Source of the DNA: Winogradskyella psychrotolerans RS-3
GTDB lineage: Bacteria; Bacteroidota; Bacteroidia; Flavobacteriales; Flavobacteriaceae
Length of the DNA: 64,000 bases
Assembly (NCBI RefSeq): GCF_000427335.1
Contig: NZ_ATMR01000124.1
Coordinates: 152,861 to 216,860, forward strand
Direction of reading: 5' to 3'
In this document: positions 44,174 through 52,984 of the stretch, piece by piece
Layout: each line of letters begins with the position of its first letter
Position numbering within the stretch: the stretch's first letter is position 1
Made by a program: the position numbers and the translations under genes
The notes under the pieces: generated by a model
What the model saw: only the letters and a program-made list of their open reading frames with translations
What the model was told of the DNA's origin: nothing
Database searches by the model: none

Positions 44174-45946
44174 ATGCAAAACCCAGCGTCTTTTTACAAC
44201 GAACAATTAGAATTAAATCAGGTAGCTTCTAAACGTATATTTAAACAGCTAAGCTTATATAGTATACTTAGACTTGCCATATTTGTGCTTTCAGGAATTG
44301 GAATTTATTTCACTTATGAGAATTGGCAAATAGCAGCAGGAATTGCTTTTGTAGGTCTATCTAGTTTTCTTTTCTTATTATCCCGTTATACAGATTTAAA
44401 ATCGAAACGAAACTTACACAAGCGGTTAATAGCTATTAATGAAGAGGAATTAAAAATAGCAAAAGGTGATTTTCATGATAGGCCAGAGGGTTCTGAATTT
44501 CAAGATTCTAAACATTTTTTTAGCCTCGATATCGATTTATTTGGAAAGGGCTCTTTCTTTCAATTTATGAATAGAACAGCGCTTAAAGAAGGAGCTCAGA
44601 AATTAAGTGCAAATTTGCTTTCTAACGCTATTACTAATATTAAAGAACGACAAGACGCTATAAAAGAATTGGCAGATTTACCAGAATGGCGACAAAACTA
44701 TGTAGCTGTTGCGCAAGGTGTGGAAATAGAACACTCAGCAACATCTATCATTACATGGTTAAAAGACTATAAGCCCTTTTTAGGAAAAACGCAGTATACT
44801 TTAACTATTGGCTTTGGTATAGCATCATTGGTTATTTTAGGGTTAGGAATTGCGGAAATTATCCCAATTACAACCATTGGTTATTGGTTATTAGTAGGAC
44901 TTGGAATTGCCGGTATATATTGGAAAAAAATTGATGTCCTTGCACTTCATACAGGACAAGCAAAAGATACGTTTAGGCAATATGCATTGCTTTTAGAAGC
45001 GATTGAAACAACGGAATTTAAATCTGAATTATTAAAGAAGAAACAGAAATTGATTAGATCTGAAGACCAGAAAGCATCTGAAATATTCTCAAAATTTTCA
45101 AAAGCACTGGATGCTCTAGATAACAGAAATAATCTCATCTCATTAGTTTTGGGGAATGGTTATCTACTGTTAGATATTAGAAACAGTTATAATGTTGAAA
45201 AATGGATTTCTAAATATGGACATAAAGTAGATGATTGGTTTGAAGTTGTTACCTTCTTTGATGCTTTTAATAGCTTTGGAAATTATGCTTTTAACCATCA
45301 AAGTTTTACCTATCCGACTTTAACTGATGAACCTATTACGATTTTAGCGGAAGGGTTAGGACATCCATTGTTAAATGCTGAAAAACGGGTCGACAGTGAT
45401 TTAGAATTAAAAGAAGAACAATTCTTTATCGTTACGGGAGCAAACATGGCAGGTAAAAGTACATTTTTAAGAACTGTGGCGCTTCATATTGTCATGGCTA
45501 ATGTTGGACTGCCTATTTGTGCTAAACAAAGCAAATACAAGCCTATTAAATTAATTACAAGTATGCGTACAACGGATTCATTAACCGATGATAGTTCTTA
45601 TTTCTTCAGTGAGCTTACCCGATTAAAGTTTGTGGTTGATACCATTGAAAACGATAAAAATTATTTCGTTATTCTAGATGAAATTCTAAAAGGAACCAAT
45701 AGTACAGATAAAGCCATTGGGTCTCGAAAGTTTGTTGAGAAATTGGTTAAACAACATGCTACAGGAATTATTGCTACCCACGACTTAAGTCTTACTGAAA
45801 TTGAAACCGAGTTAGAAGCCGTAAAAAACTATTACTTCGATGCCGAAATCATAAACGACGAACTCTTTTTCGATTATAAATTGAAACAAGGTGTTTGCCA
45901 AAACATGAATGCGAGTTTCCTTTTGAAGAAGATGGAAATTATATAA
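44174..45946 (+). CDS. Membrane-anchored MutS-like ATPase
   Basis: A 590-residue protein with the C-terminal MutS ATPase domain but without the mismatch-recognition and connector domains. The ATPase shows Walker A GANMAGKSTFLRT (about 421-433), the SSYFFSELTRLK segment, Walker B YFVILDEILKGTNSTDK (about 493-509) and ATHDLSLTE. Two pairs of hydrophobic helices lie in the N-terminal half (about 31-72 and 213-252), so it is predicted to sit in the inner membrane. A helical core and clamp-like region lies between. It is therefore unlikely to be the housekeeping mismatch-repair MutS. Bacteroidota commonly carry such proteins, but their role is unknown. Confidence 0.9.
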   Translation: MQNPASFYNEQLELNQVASKRIFKQLSLYSILRLAIFVLSGIGIYFTYENWQIAAGIAFVGLSSFLFLLSRYTDLKSKRNLHKRLIAINEEELKIAKGDFHDRPEGSEFQDSKHFFSLDIDLFGKGSFFQFMNRTALKEGAQKLSANLLSNAITNIKERQDAIKELADLPEWRQNYVAVAQGVEIEHSATSIITWLKDYKPFLGKTQYTLTIGFGIASLVILGLGIAEIIPITTIGYWLLVGLGIAGIYWKKIDVLALHTGQAKDTFRQYALLLEAIETTEFKSELLKKKQKLIRSEDQKASEIFSKFSKALDALDNRNNLISLVLGNGYLLLDIRNSYNVEKWISKYGHKVDDWFEVVTFFDAFNSFGNYAFNHQSFTYPTLTDEPITILAEGLGHPLLNAEKRVDSDLELKEEQFFIVTGANMAGKSTFLRTVALHIVMANVGLPICAKQSKYKPIKLITSMRTTDSLTDDSSYFFSELTRLKFVVDTIENDKNYFVILDEILKGTNSTDKAIGSRKFVEKLVKQHATGIIATHDLSLTEIETELEAVKNYYFDAEIINDELFFDYKLKQGVCQNMNASFLLKKMEII

Positions 45947-45952
45947 CAAAAG

Positions 45953-45986
45953 AAAAGCCTTTCCTATGTTTCAGGAAAGGCTTTTT
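45953..45986. terminator. Bidirectional terminator between converging genes
   Basis: A 13-bp perfect inverted repeat, AAAAGCCTTTCCT (45953-45965) and AGGAAAGGCTTTT (45973-45985), with a 7-base loop separates the MutS-like gene and the phytase gene. Confidence 0.88.
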
Positions 45987-46003
45987 AGTATTTAAAAGCT
46001 TAC

Positions 46004-47023
46004 TTACTGATACTTCAATTTTAAAGAATCTACAGCATGATAGAAAAAGTCTTTTTCATCATTCATAGATACAAATAAACCATTCGGAAATTTTTTGCCT
46101 AAAGATGTGGTTACAATATCACAACCATCTGTTTCTAGTGTTCCTAAATTTAAAGTTTTAACATAGCTATTATCACTACGCTTGTAAAAGTTAAAACTAT
46201 GATCTTGTTGGTTAGAGACTATAATAAAACCTTCGCCATTAGAGTATGTTGCTATGGCAATACCTTCAATATCGTCTTTAAAATCTTCACCGCCAAACAT
46301 GGATATTTCTTCATTTCCCATTTTAGGATCTGCATAGAATTTTCTAATACCAACTCCTTCATCTGAGCAGTACACAAAACCTAATTCATCATCTACAGCA
46401 ATCGCTTCAATTTCTTTTGTGCCACTAAACTTTCCTACTTTTCTTAAAAGATTAGCACGCACACCTAATGAATCTGCTTCTAAACCATATTGATGTAAAT
46501 AGCCTTCAGTAGGACCATTTTTTCGACTTACAAATACAGAAATAGCATCGGTTTTTGGATTTTTATATATTGAAACTCCCATTGGTCGTTTCATTTCTAC
46601 ATCAGTTTCATCAGCAAATACTTTAAATCCACCATTATCTAAAGGAGTCATATCTGGAATAGCATACATACGTATTTGATGTTTTTCTCTTTCCGAGAAT
46701 ACCATAATGTCTGTTTCTGTAGAATCATTGATTTTAAAACCGTATTCTACATCTACATTATTAGGGTAGGCGATCCCTGTTAGACTTTTGTCTTTAATAA
46801 TTTTTCCGTCTAAATCAAAAGCATAAACACCACCATCAATTTCATCTTTATTCGTCCCAAAAACAATACTTTGTTCTGGGTTTTCTTTGTTAATCCAAAT
46901 GGCAGGATCATCACTATCGTGCGGTAATTTTTCGGTTACTAAAGTTGGTGCAATTTCTGGTAAACCATTACCACAAGATGCGAGTGTCATGAAAATTAAT
47001 CCTAATAATATTACTTTTTTCAT
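46004..47023 (-). CDS. Beta-propeller phytase, lipoprotein
   Basis: A 339-residue predicted lipoprotein (start at 47023; lipobox TLASC, acylated Cys at residue 17). It matches beta-propeller phytases (3-phytase, BPP), calcium-dependent enzymes that release phosphate from inositol hexakisphosphate. Signature segments are HDSDDPAIWIN, GTNKDEIDGGVYAFDLDGK, NNVDVEYGF, KEIEAIAVDDELGFVYCSDE, DDIEGIAI and ETDGCDIVT, which supply the acidic residues that bind calcium and phosphate. The gene begins 4 bases after the TonB receptor stop codon, so the two are one operon. The surface or periplasmic anchor and receptor partner suggest phytate use at the outer membrane. Confidence 0.92.
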   Translation of the reverse strand: MKKVILLGLIFMTLASCGNGLPEIAPTLVTEKLPHDSDDPAIWINKENPEQSIVFGTNKDEIDGGVYAFDLDGKIIKDKSLTGIAYPNNVDVEYGFKINDSTETDIMVFSEREKHQIRMYAIPDMTPLDNGGFKVFADETDVEMKRPMGVSIYKNPKTDAISVFVSRKNGPTEGYLHQYGLEADSLGVRANLLRKVGKFSGTKEIEAIAVDDELGFVYCSDEGVGIRKFYADPKMGNEEISMFGGEDFKDDIEGIAIATYSNGEGFIIVSNQQDHSFNFYKRSDNSYVKTLNLGTLETDGCDIVTTSLGKKFPNGLFVSMNDEKDFFYHAVDSLKLKYQ

Positions 47024-47027
47024 TATT

Positions 47028-49859
47028 CTATTTTTTAAATAAATCATATTTTAAACCAATTGTTAAACGCTTTTCGTAGTATTCCATTTGCATCGTTCTT
47101 CCTTTTGCGCCTTGGTAGTAACGTAAAGGTTGATTGGTGATGTTATTTAAGTTAACGTACATGCTTAAGTTGTTGCTCAATGCAATATTAGCGTTGAAAT
47201 CTAAGAAAAACTGCTCATCGTAATAGCGATCTTCAAATGCATTTCCACCAATTTCATCGATATAAGAATCAGAATAATTAGTAGATAAACGTAAGCTGAA
47301 TTTTTTTGCCGCATAACCTAAAGAAGCGTTATACATGTTAGGTGATGTCTGCGGTAAATCTAAATCCACACGCTCTTCACCATCCTCGTTTCTAATGCCA
47401 TCTGTACTAGATGTAAGGTAGGTATAGTTTAAGTATACACTAAAGTTTTTAGCAAAACCAGGTAAGAATTCTAAACGCCGTTGAAATGAAAATTCAGCAC
47501 CTAAAACCGAAGCATCGTCACCATTTAAAGGTTGGTAAACTTCGTAACCATTTTCATCTTCATATTGAAATGTGTAGACAAAATCTTTAATGTCTTTGTA
47601 AAATAGACCACCAGAAATAATACCAACAGACTTAAAATAATGTTCAGCCATGATATCGAAATTCATAGAGGTTGTAGGTTTTAGTTCAGAGTTACCTATA
47701 TAAATTTCTTCATCTTCATTGCTGATTTCACGGTAGGGTACTAAATCTACATAGTTAGCGCGTGCTAAAGTATTCGTCCAAGCAAATCTTAAAATGGTAT
47801 TATCAGTGATATCATATTTTAAATGAACACCAGGTAAGATATTGGTATAAGAGTTTTTATCTTTTACAGTATTAATACCTGAAACGTCACCTTCTGTATC
47901 AAATTCTAACTCGTAACCTTCACTTTCAATAGACGTATGTTCTAGTCGTAAACCAGCTAATATGCTGAATTTATTTGATATGTTTTGGGTTAACATGGCA
48001 TAACCAGCATACACATTTTCGTTAACATCAAAATTTCCTGTAATGTATTCTTCAGGAAGATCTTCTCCTTCAAATATAGCAGTATCATAAAGGTTTAAAT
48101 TTCCTATGAATTCCGGGCTTGCAAAATTCCCTGTTTGGTATTGACTTCCAGCTAAGAAATCTGAATTAGAATAATTTCTTGTTGGTACATTTCCTAAAAG
48201 ATCTAAACTACCTGTAATATCACTAAATTCTGAATAATCATTATCCGTGTACTTATTTTTTATTCTCGTTTTTGCTCCAACTTTTAAGAACCCTTCATTA
48301 CCATCAATTATTGATAGAGGGATTTGAGCATTAACAAATAAATTAATGTCTTTTTCCTCAGTGTATTGATTTTCTTCAGTTAATTCTCCAAATTCAAAGT
48401 CTTCATAATTACCTTCTCCAGCGACTGGTGTATATAAGGGTTTATCTTCGTTATTATTAAAAATCACCGAATATTCACTTTCATAAACTATATAGCGTTC
48501 GTTTAAACGTTCTTCCGAAGCTTTGGAAAAAGAAGCCATCCAATCTAATTGAACATCTCCAAATAAATGATCTCCACCAAGGCTATAGTTTTGCATTCTT
48601 TGATCTTCTAAACGTGTGTTTTGATTTCTGTTGTTGTCTATACCAGCTTTAGTTTCGCGTTTAGCTTCTGCTGGAAACATGGTTAGGTTACCATTAACAA
48701 CTTCAAAATCGCCTAATTCAATATCTTCACCATCTAAAATTCCATGCTCTAAAACAAATCTATTTTCTCTATCGTCTCTCCAATTGTAAATAGATTTAAA
48801 GAAAATGGTATTGTTTTCATCCAATTTATAATCGAAATTAGCAGAAAAACTACGTCTGATACGTTGCACTTGGTACTCTCTAATTTCAAAAACATTAGCA
48901 TAAGGATTAACATCTACTCCTACTAAGTTGTCTTCGTCACCAGCATTGTATTCAAATTCGTCTGTCCATTCTGCTTCCACATTATGACTTCCAAAGTCAT
49001 TATCATTAATTGATGCGGCTACTACCCAACCAAATTTATCATTAGCAGAACGATCACCAACTAAGAATGATCCATTTAAGATTCTTTTATCAGAAATAAA
49101 ATTGATACCAGAACCCGCTGAAGCAGATAAACGAAAGCCTTGCGGAGACGTTTTAGTAATTAAATTGATAGAACCACCAAGGGCATCTGCATCCATATCT
49201 GGAGTTACTGCTTTATTGACTTCAATGGTTTGAATCATGTCTGATGGAATTAAATCCATTTGTACATTTCTATTATCGCTTTCTGCAGAAGGAATTCGGC
49301 TGCCGTTTAAAGTCACCGAATTTAATTGTGGAGATAAACCACGTACAATAACATTTCTCGCTTCACCTTGATCCATTTGCATGGTAATACCAGGAATACG
49401 TTTAATAGCATCACCAATGTTGGCATCAGGGAATTTACCAACTTGATCCGTTGACACGATGTTGGTAATGTTTTGTTTGTTTTTCTGTGTATTTAACGCT
49501 CTAGATTGACCGCCAAGTCCAAATCCCGAGATCAAGACTTCGTCTAGATTAGTATCTTCAGAATTTAATGCAAAATTAAGTGTTACAGTTTCATTGGCTT
49601 TTACTACAACGTCTTTAGTGGTGTCTGCATAGCCTAAATATTCTACAGTTATAATGTAGTTTCCTTCTGGTATATTTACTAAAGTGTATTTGCCATTAAA
49701 ATCGGTTACAGTACCTTTTTTAATAGATTGAATTGCGACTGTAGAACCCGGAATAGTTAATCCGTTTTCATCAGTAATAACCCCTTGGATATTTCCGGAT
49801 TGAGCGTAGCCTAAAATTGGCAGTGCTATGAGGAGTAATAGATTAAATAATTTTTTCAT
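47028..49859 (-). CDS. TonB-dependent receptor paired with phytase
   Basis: A 943-residue outer-membrane receptor. A signal peptide (MKKLFNLLLLIALPILGYAQ) is followed by a carboxypeptidase-regulatory-like domain (about 22-110, with GVITDENGLTIPGSTV), the plug (about 120-240, with ITMQMDQGEARNVIVRGLSPQ in part: RNVIVRGLSPQLNSVTLNG), and a beta-barrel ending in LTIGLKYDLFKK with a terminal aromatic pattern. It is not accompanied by a SusD gene. Its operon partner, the phytase, suggests the ligand is phytate or a partly hydrolysed inositol phosphate, or iron or calcium bound to it. A -7 element lies 22 bases upstream. Confidence 0.93.
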   Translation of the reverse strand: MKKLFNLLLLIALPILGYAQSGNIQGVITDENGLTIPGSTVAIQSIKKGTVTDFNGKYTLVNIPEGNYIITVEYLGYADTTKDVVVKANETVTLNFALNSEDTNLDEVLISGFGLGGQSRALNTQKNKQNITNIVSTDQVGKFPDANIGDAIKRIPGITMQMDQGEARNVIVRGLSPQLNSVTLNGSRIPSAESDNRNVQMDLIPSDMIQTIEVNKAVTPDMDADALGGSINLITKTSPQGFRLSASAGSGINFISDKRILNGSFLVGDRSANDKFGWVVAASINDNDFGSHNVEAEWTDEFEYNAGDEDNLVGVDVNPYANVFEIREYQVQRIRRSFSANFDYKLDENNTIFFKSIYNWRDDRENRFVLEHGILDGEDIELGDFEVVNGNLTMFPAEAKRETKAGIDNNRNQNTRLEDQRMQNYSLGGDHLFGDVQLDWMASFSKASEERLNERYIVYESEYSVIFNNNEDKPLYTPVAGEGNYEDFEFGELTEENQYTEEKDINLFVNAQIPLSIIDGNEGFLKVGAKTRIKNKYTDNDYSEFSDITGSLDLLGNVPTRNYSNSDFLAGSQYQTGNFASPEFIGNLNLYDTAIFEGEDLPEEYITGNFDVNENVYAGYAMLTQNISNKFSILAGLRLEHTSIESEGYELEFDTEGDVSGINTVKDKNSYTNILPGVHLKYDITDNTILRFAWTNTLARANYVDLVPYREISNEDEEIYIGNSELKPTTSMNFDIMAEHYFKSVGIISGGLFYKDIKDFVYTFQYEDENGYEVYQPLNGDDASVLGAEFSFQRRLEFLPGFAKNFSVYLNYTYLTSSTDGIRNEDGEERVDLDLPQTSPNMYNASLGYAAKKFSLRLSTNYSDSYIDEIGGNAFEDRYYDEQFFLDFNANIALSNNLSMYVNLNNITNQPLRYYQGAKGRTMQMEYYEKRLTIGLKYDLFKK

Positions 49860-49881
49860 GTTTAGGTTGATTTTGTTTTCA

Positions 49882-49889
49882 CAAAACTA
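49882..49889 (-). promoter_or_regulatory. Probable -7 element of the receptor-phytase operon
   Basis: Minus strand TAGTTTTG fits TAnnTTTG and ends 22 bases before the receptor start at 49859. No -33 TTG is found at 17-23 bases, which would be consistent with a need for an activator. Confidence 0.45.
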
Positions 49890-50015
49890 GAGCTAAGCAC
49901 TTTTTTTTAGCTAAAGTATGTGTTATCAAAAAGTAACAAAACGTACTAAAACAGCTATATATCAAGGCAACATTCACGATCAGTTAACATTGAAAATAGA
50001 TTATATATATATAAT

Positions 50016-51584
50016 TTATAAATTGATAAGAAACGTCAAAAGATCGTCTTTAGAATCTATTGGCAATTTTTTTCTAAGTCTATATCGTGCAATTCTTACA
50101 CTGTCTGGTGTAATATGAAGAATGTTTGCAATTTCTTTTGAGGAGAGATTAAGTGTTAAAAGCATGCTTAATCTCATTTCCGAAGCTGAAAGTTGTTCTG
50201 ATGCGATTTGGTTGATGTTTTCAAATAAATTTGGATGTATTTGACTAAAGTAACCCATAAGTTCTGTCCATTCATTTTGGTTGGCTAAATCGGCTTCTAT
50301 ATCTTCTGTTATAACTTTTAATTTCGAACGTATTAAAGTGATATTTCTATCTTTTAATTTTGAAAGTGTTTTAGATACATCAGAAAGCATTTTGTTTTTG
50401 TGAGCGATATTTAAGCTGTAATTGGTAAGTGAAGATACTTTAATTTCAATTTCACGTTGTAATGCCGCTTCTTGTGCTGTTTTTTTATCCAAATCGACTT
50501 GTAGCAGTTGTTGTTTGTATTCTAAAAGGTGTTGTTCGTGTTGTTTTCTTTTTTTCCAATATATAAAGCCACCTATTAAAACTAGAATTATTGAACCTGC
50601 ACAAATTATAATGATGTATTGTCTTACTTCTGTAACTTGCTTTTGTTTGTTGAGTAGCAGTAATTCTGCTTCTTTTTCTTTTACAGCATAGAGTACTTCC
50701 ATGGTACTAACGACTTCTATATTTTTTCGTTTTAATTCTTGTTCGTTAACGATACTTTGGTTATTAAGATATTTGTAAGCTTGTTCGTAATTTCCTGCTT
50801 CAGAATACGTTCGGGCTAAATCTTTATAAGCACTTTCAATTTGCGACGTATTGTCTGTTTGTTTAGCGCGCTTTAAAGCTTGGTTTGAATAATTTATTGC
50901 CTTGTTAAAATGGCCTGTTTTACTGTTGACATCTCCTAAGTTATTAAGAATATTTATTTGAATATTAGTTTGGCAATTTTGAGAATAGCGTTGGGCTTTT
51001 TTAAAATAACTATAAGCCAAATCGAACTGTTCTAAATCTTCGTAAATACTTCCTATATTTTCATTGGTTATAGCGAGTCCTGTGCTGTCGTTTAGAGATT
51101 CGAAAATTTCTAAACTTATATTTTGATGTTTCAAAGCATCCTTATACAGGCTTTGTTTTTCTGCTATACTGCCCAATAAAGCATGTGTATTAGCAATGCC
51201 TTTATTGTAATTAAGCATTTCGGAGATTTTAAGGCTTTTAGAGGCATGATTTTTGGCATCATTAAATTTCTTTAAATCTAGATGTATACGAGCTAAGGCA
51301 TTTTCTACATAAACTGAAGTTGTGTCTTTGCTCTTGTATATGTTTTGAAAATGGTGGTAGTTACTAATAGCTTCACTGTAAAGTTCTAAACGCGAAAAAA
51401 AGTCTCCAAGTTTTACGTAGGTCTGTGCTATTTTAGAAGAATCTGAGTTGTTGTGTGCGTCCTGTAATTTCTGTTTTAGTGCGTGTAATTTGACATCCAG
51501 CTTTTTTAAGCTGTTGTCGTTAGTTTGAGCATGCGATAATAATCCTGCAACGCACACAGTGAAAACAAACAATTTTTTAATCAA
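50016..51584 (-). CDS. TPR-transmembrane-HTH regulator
   Basis: A 522-residue protein. A signal-like N-terminus (MIKKLFVFTVCVAGLLSHAQ) precedes tetratricopeptide repeats (about 35-300; for example AISNYHHFQNIYKSKD, NIGSIYEDLEQFDLAYSYFKKAQ in part: EDLEQFDLAYSYFKKA). One membrane helix (about 325-343, IIIICAGSIILVLIGGFIY) leads to a charged coiled coil (about 345-400) and a C-terminal LuxR-like helix-turn-helix (about 455-515: LNLSSKEIANILHITPDSVRIARYRLRKKL in part: SSKEIANILHITPDSVR). This is a one-protein membrane sensor typical of Bacteroidota. It lies directly upstream of the receptor-phytase operon on the same strand, so it may control it; the signal is unknown. Confidence 0.88.
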   Translation of the reverse strand: MIKKLFVFTVCVAGLLSHAQTNDNSLKKLDVKLHALKQKLQDAHNNSDSSKIAQTYVKLGDFFSRLELYSEAISNYHHFQNIYKSKDTTSVYVENALARIHLDLKKFNDAKNHASKSLKISEMLNYNKGIANTHALLGSIAEKQSLYKDALKHQNISLEIFESLNDSTGLAITNENIGSIYEDLEQFDLAYSYFKKAQRYSQNCQTNIQINILNNLGDVNSKTGHFNKAINYSNQALKRAKQTDNTSQIESAYKDLARTYSEAGNYEQAYKYLNNQSIVNEQELKRKNIEVVSTMEVLYAVKEKEAELLLLNKQKQVTEVRQYIIIICAGSIILVLIGGFIYWKKRKQHEQHLLEYKQQLLQVDLDKKTAQEAALQREIEIKVSSLTNYSLNIAHKNKMLSDVSKTLSKLKDRNITLIRSKLKVITEDIEADLANQNEWTELMGYFSQIHPNLFENINQIASEQLSASEMRLSMLLTLNLSSKEIANILHITPDSVRIARYRLRKKLPIDSKDDLLTFLINL

Positions 51585-51671
51585 AGCGATGTTCTATTAT
51601 AGATAACTTGTAAAATAACGCAATGAATATTACTTAAACCGTGTTGTTTTGTAATGTTAATGTTATGAAAT

Positions 51672-51706
51672 AAAAAAAAGCGTCTAATATAAAATTAGAC
51701 GCTTTT
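51672..51706 (-). terminator. Terminator of the rplU-rpmA operon
   Basis: A 13-bp perfect inverted repeat, AAAAGCGTCTAAT (51676-51688) and ATTAGACGCTTTT (51694-51706), has an A8 run on its left side, giving a T8 run on the minus strand, 22 bases after the rpmA stop. Confidence 0.9.
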
Positions 51707-51728
51707 AGTTTTTTAAGAAAAGATGTTA

Positions 51729-51989
51729 TTAAGCTTCAAAAGCTTCAATAGAAACGTAAGACTTGTTGTCTTTTTTCTTAGTAAATTTTACTAAACCATC
51801 AACTTTAGCATGTAAAGTATGATCTTTTCCTTGGTATACGTTTTCAGCTGGGTGATGTGTATTACCACGTTGTCTTAAAATGATATTTCCAGCAATAGCA
51901 GCTTGTCCACCAAATATCTTAACGCCTAAACGTTTTGATTCTGATTCTCTACCATTCTTCGAACTACCAACTCCTTTTTTATGAGCCAT
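51729..51989 (-). CDS. rpmA: 50S ribosomal protein bL27
   Basis: An 86-residue ribosomal protein of the large subunit whose N-terminal tail reaches the peptidyl-transferase centre. It begins [22 protein letters not shown] and contains [16 protein letters not shown] and [16 protein letters not shown] (all quoted in part), the standard bL27 motifs. There is no N-terminal extension of the kind removed by a protease in Firmicutes. It follows rplU by 41 bases in the usual rplU-rpmA operon and ends before a strong terminator. Confidence 0.97.
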   Translation of the reverse strand: MAHKKGVGSSKNGRESESKRLGVKIFGGQAAIAGNIILRQRGNTHHPAENVYQGKDHTLHAKVDGLVKFTKKKDNKSYVSIEAFEA

Positions 51990-52030
51990 GATCTAAGGTT
52001 TTATATTGTTAATATTAATGCAATTGAAAA

Positions 52031-52684
52031 TTACTTTTCAATTCCACCGTCTAATCTGTCTTGTAATTCTTGTAATTCGTCCCACTTACCATCTGCAGCT
52101 AATTTAGCTTGTTTTGGCCAAGTATCAGTAACGATGTGTGCTAATCTTGAGCTAGCTTCAGTAAGCACTGTGCTTAATTCTTCTGGCTTAGCAGCAGCAA
52201 TTTTTTCGAAAGTTTCGAAACCTGCGTTTACCAATGCTTCAGCAGCTTTTGGTCCAGCACCTTCAATTTTCTTTAAATCGTCAGCTTTTCCAGTTGCTTT
52301 TTTAGGAGCAGCTTTTTCAGCTTTCGGTTCTGCTTTTTTAGCTTCTTTCTTTGGAGCAGCTTTTTTAGCTCCAGAAGCAGTAATACCTTCAATTACGATT
52401 TCAGTTAAAGATTGTCTGTGTCCGTTTTTTACACGGTAACCTTTACGTCTTTTCTTTTTGAAGACGATTACTTTGTCACCTTTAAGGTGTCTTAAGACTT
52501 TTGCACCTACTAGTGCTCCATCTATAGCTGGGGCGCCTAAAGTAATATTGTCACCATCACCAATTAAAAGAACGTTGTCGAAATCTACTTTCTTACCTTC
52601 TTCTGTTGATAAACGGTTAACAAAAACTCTTTGGTCTTTTTCAACTTTAAATTGATGCCCTGCTATCTCTACAATTGCGTACAT
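52031..52684 (-). CDS. rplU: 50S ribosomal protein bL21 with C-terminal helix-hairpin-helix extension
   Basis: A 217-residue protein, about twice the usual bL21 length (about 103). Residues 1-105 are bL21 (MYAIVEIAGHQFKVEKDQRV, KVLRHLKGDKVIVFKKKRRKGYRVKNGHRQ in part: FKKKRRKGYRVKNGHRQ). A Lys/Ala/Pro-rich linker (about 108-142, AAPKKEAKKAEPKAEKAAPK) joins an acidic C-terminal domain (about 145-217) with DDLKKIEGAGPKAAEALVNAG, a helix-hairpin-helix-like motif. Similar extensions occur in Bacteroidota bL21 as I recall. The domain may contact rRNA or a partner outside the bL21 site. A TTG-N19-TATATTTG promoter and a 5'-end hairpin lie upstream. Confidence 0.95.
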   Translation of the reverse strand: MYAIVEIAGHQFKVEKDQRVFVNRLSTEEGKKVDFDNVLLIGDGDNITLGAPAIDGALVGAKVLRHLKGDKVIVFKKKRRKGYRVKNGHRQSLTEIVIEGITASGAKKAAPKKEAKKAEPKAEKAAPKKATGKADDLKKIEGAGPKAAEALVNAGFETFEKIAAAKPEELSTVLTEASSRLAHIVTDTWPKQAKLAADGKWDELQELQDRLDGGIEK

Positions 52685-52722
52685 AGCGTAACGTTTTTAT
52701 TAATTTGTTTATTAAAAAATAT

Positions 52723-52740
52723 GCTTTCATCTCAGAAAGC
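52723..52740 (-). promoter_or_regulatory. Hairpin at the 5' end of the rplU mRNA
   Basis: On the minus strand GCTTTC, loop TGAGAT, GAAAGC form a perfect 6-bp stem followed by ATATTTTTTAAT. It begins about 6 bases after the rplU -7 element, so it would be the very start of the transcript. It could be an mRNA stabiliser or an attenuator-like ribosomal protein leader. Confidence 0.45.
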
Positions 52741-52745
52741 GGATG

Positions 52746-52775
52746 CAAATATACTTCTAAATTATTAATAGGCAA
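52746..52775 (-). promoter_or_regulatory. rplU-rpmA promoter
   Basis: On the minus strand TTG (52775-52773), 19 bases, then TATATTTG (52753-52746) match the Bacteroidota promoter consensus. The leader to the rplU ATG would be about 55 bases. Confidence 0.7.
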
Positions 52776-52902
52776 GTGTTTTAGAGGTTTTAGACCTGTT
52801 TTTGCTTTAAATAATTGATAGTTTAGGTATTTTTGTTAAAATTGGCATCTGTAAAATGAGGAGTTTTTACATTTTATTCTGTTAAAAAGATAAATCATTA
52901 CT

Positions 52903-52910
52903 TATTTTTG
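52903..52910 (+). promoter_or_regulatory. Possible -7 element of the M16 peptidase operon
   Basis: TATTTTTG fits TAnnTTTG, 74 bases before the start codon at 52985. No -33 TTG at normal spacing. Confidence 0.4.
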
Positions 52911-52984
52911 TGAGACTTCTTGTAACAATATGCATTTAGTATAGACTAACATTTAAAACAATTTAAATTTTAAACAAAACTACA

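Larger units (their letters stand above)
52685..52984. other. 300-base divergent intergenic region
   Basis: Between divergent rplU and the first M16 peptidase gene. It holds the rplU promoter and leader hairpin on the minus strand and a -7 candidate for the peptidase operon on the plus strand (each listed separately). I see no gene or other structure in bases 52780-52900. Confidence 0.6.

Noticed and set aside
44174..45946. Housekeeping mismatch-repair MutS
   Set aside because: The N-terminal mismatch-recognition domain with its Phe-x-Glu motif is missing, and four membrane helices are present.
51981..52439. A 152-codon open frame on the plus strand opposite rplU
   Set aside because: It mirrors the Ala/Lys-rich codons of rplU, gives a low-complexity Ala/Ser/Phe protein with no motif, and lies wholly within a certain ribosomal gene.
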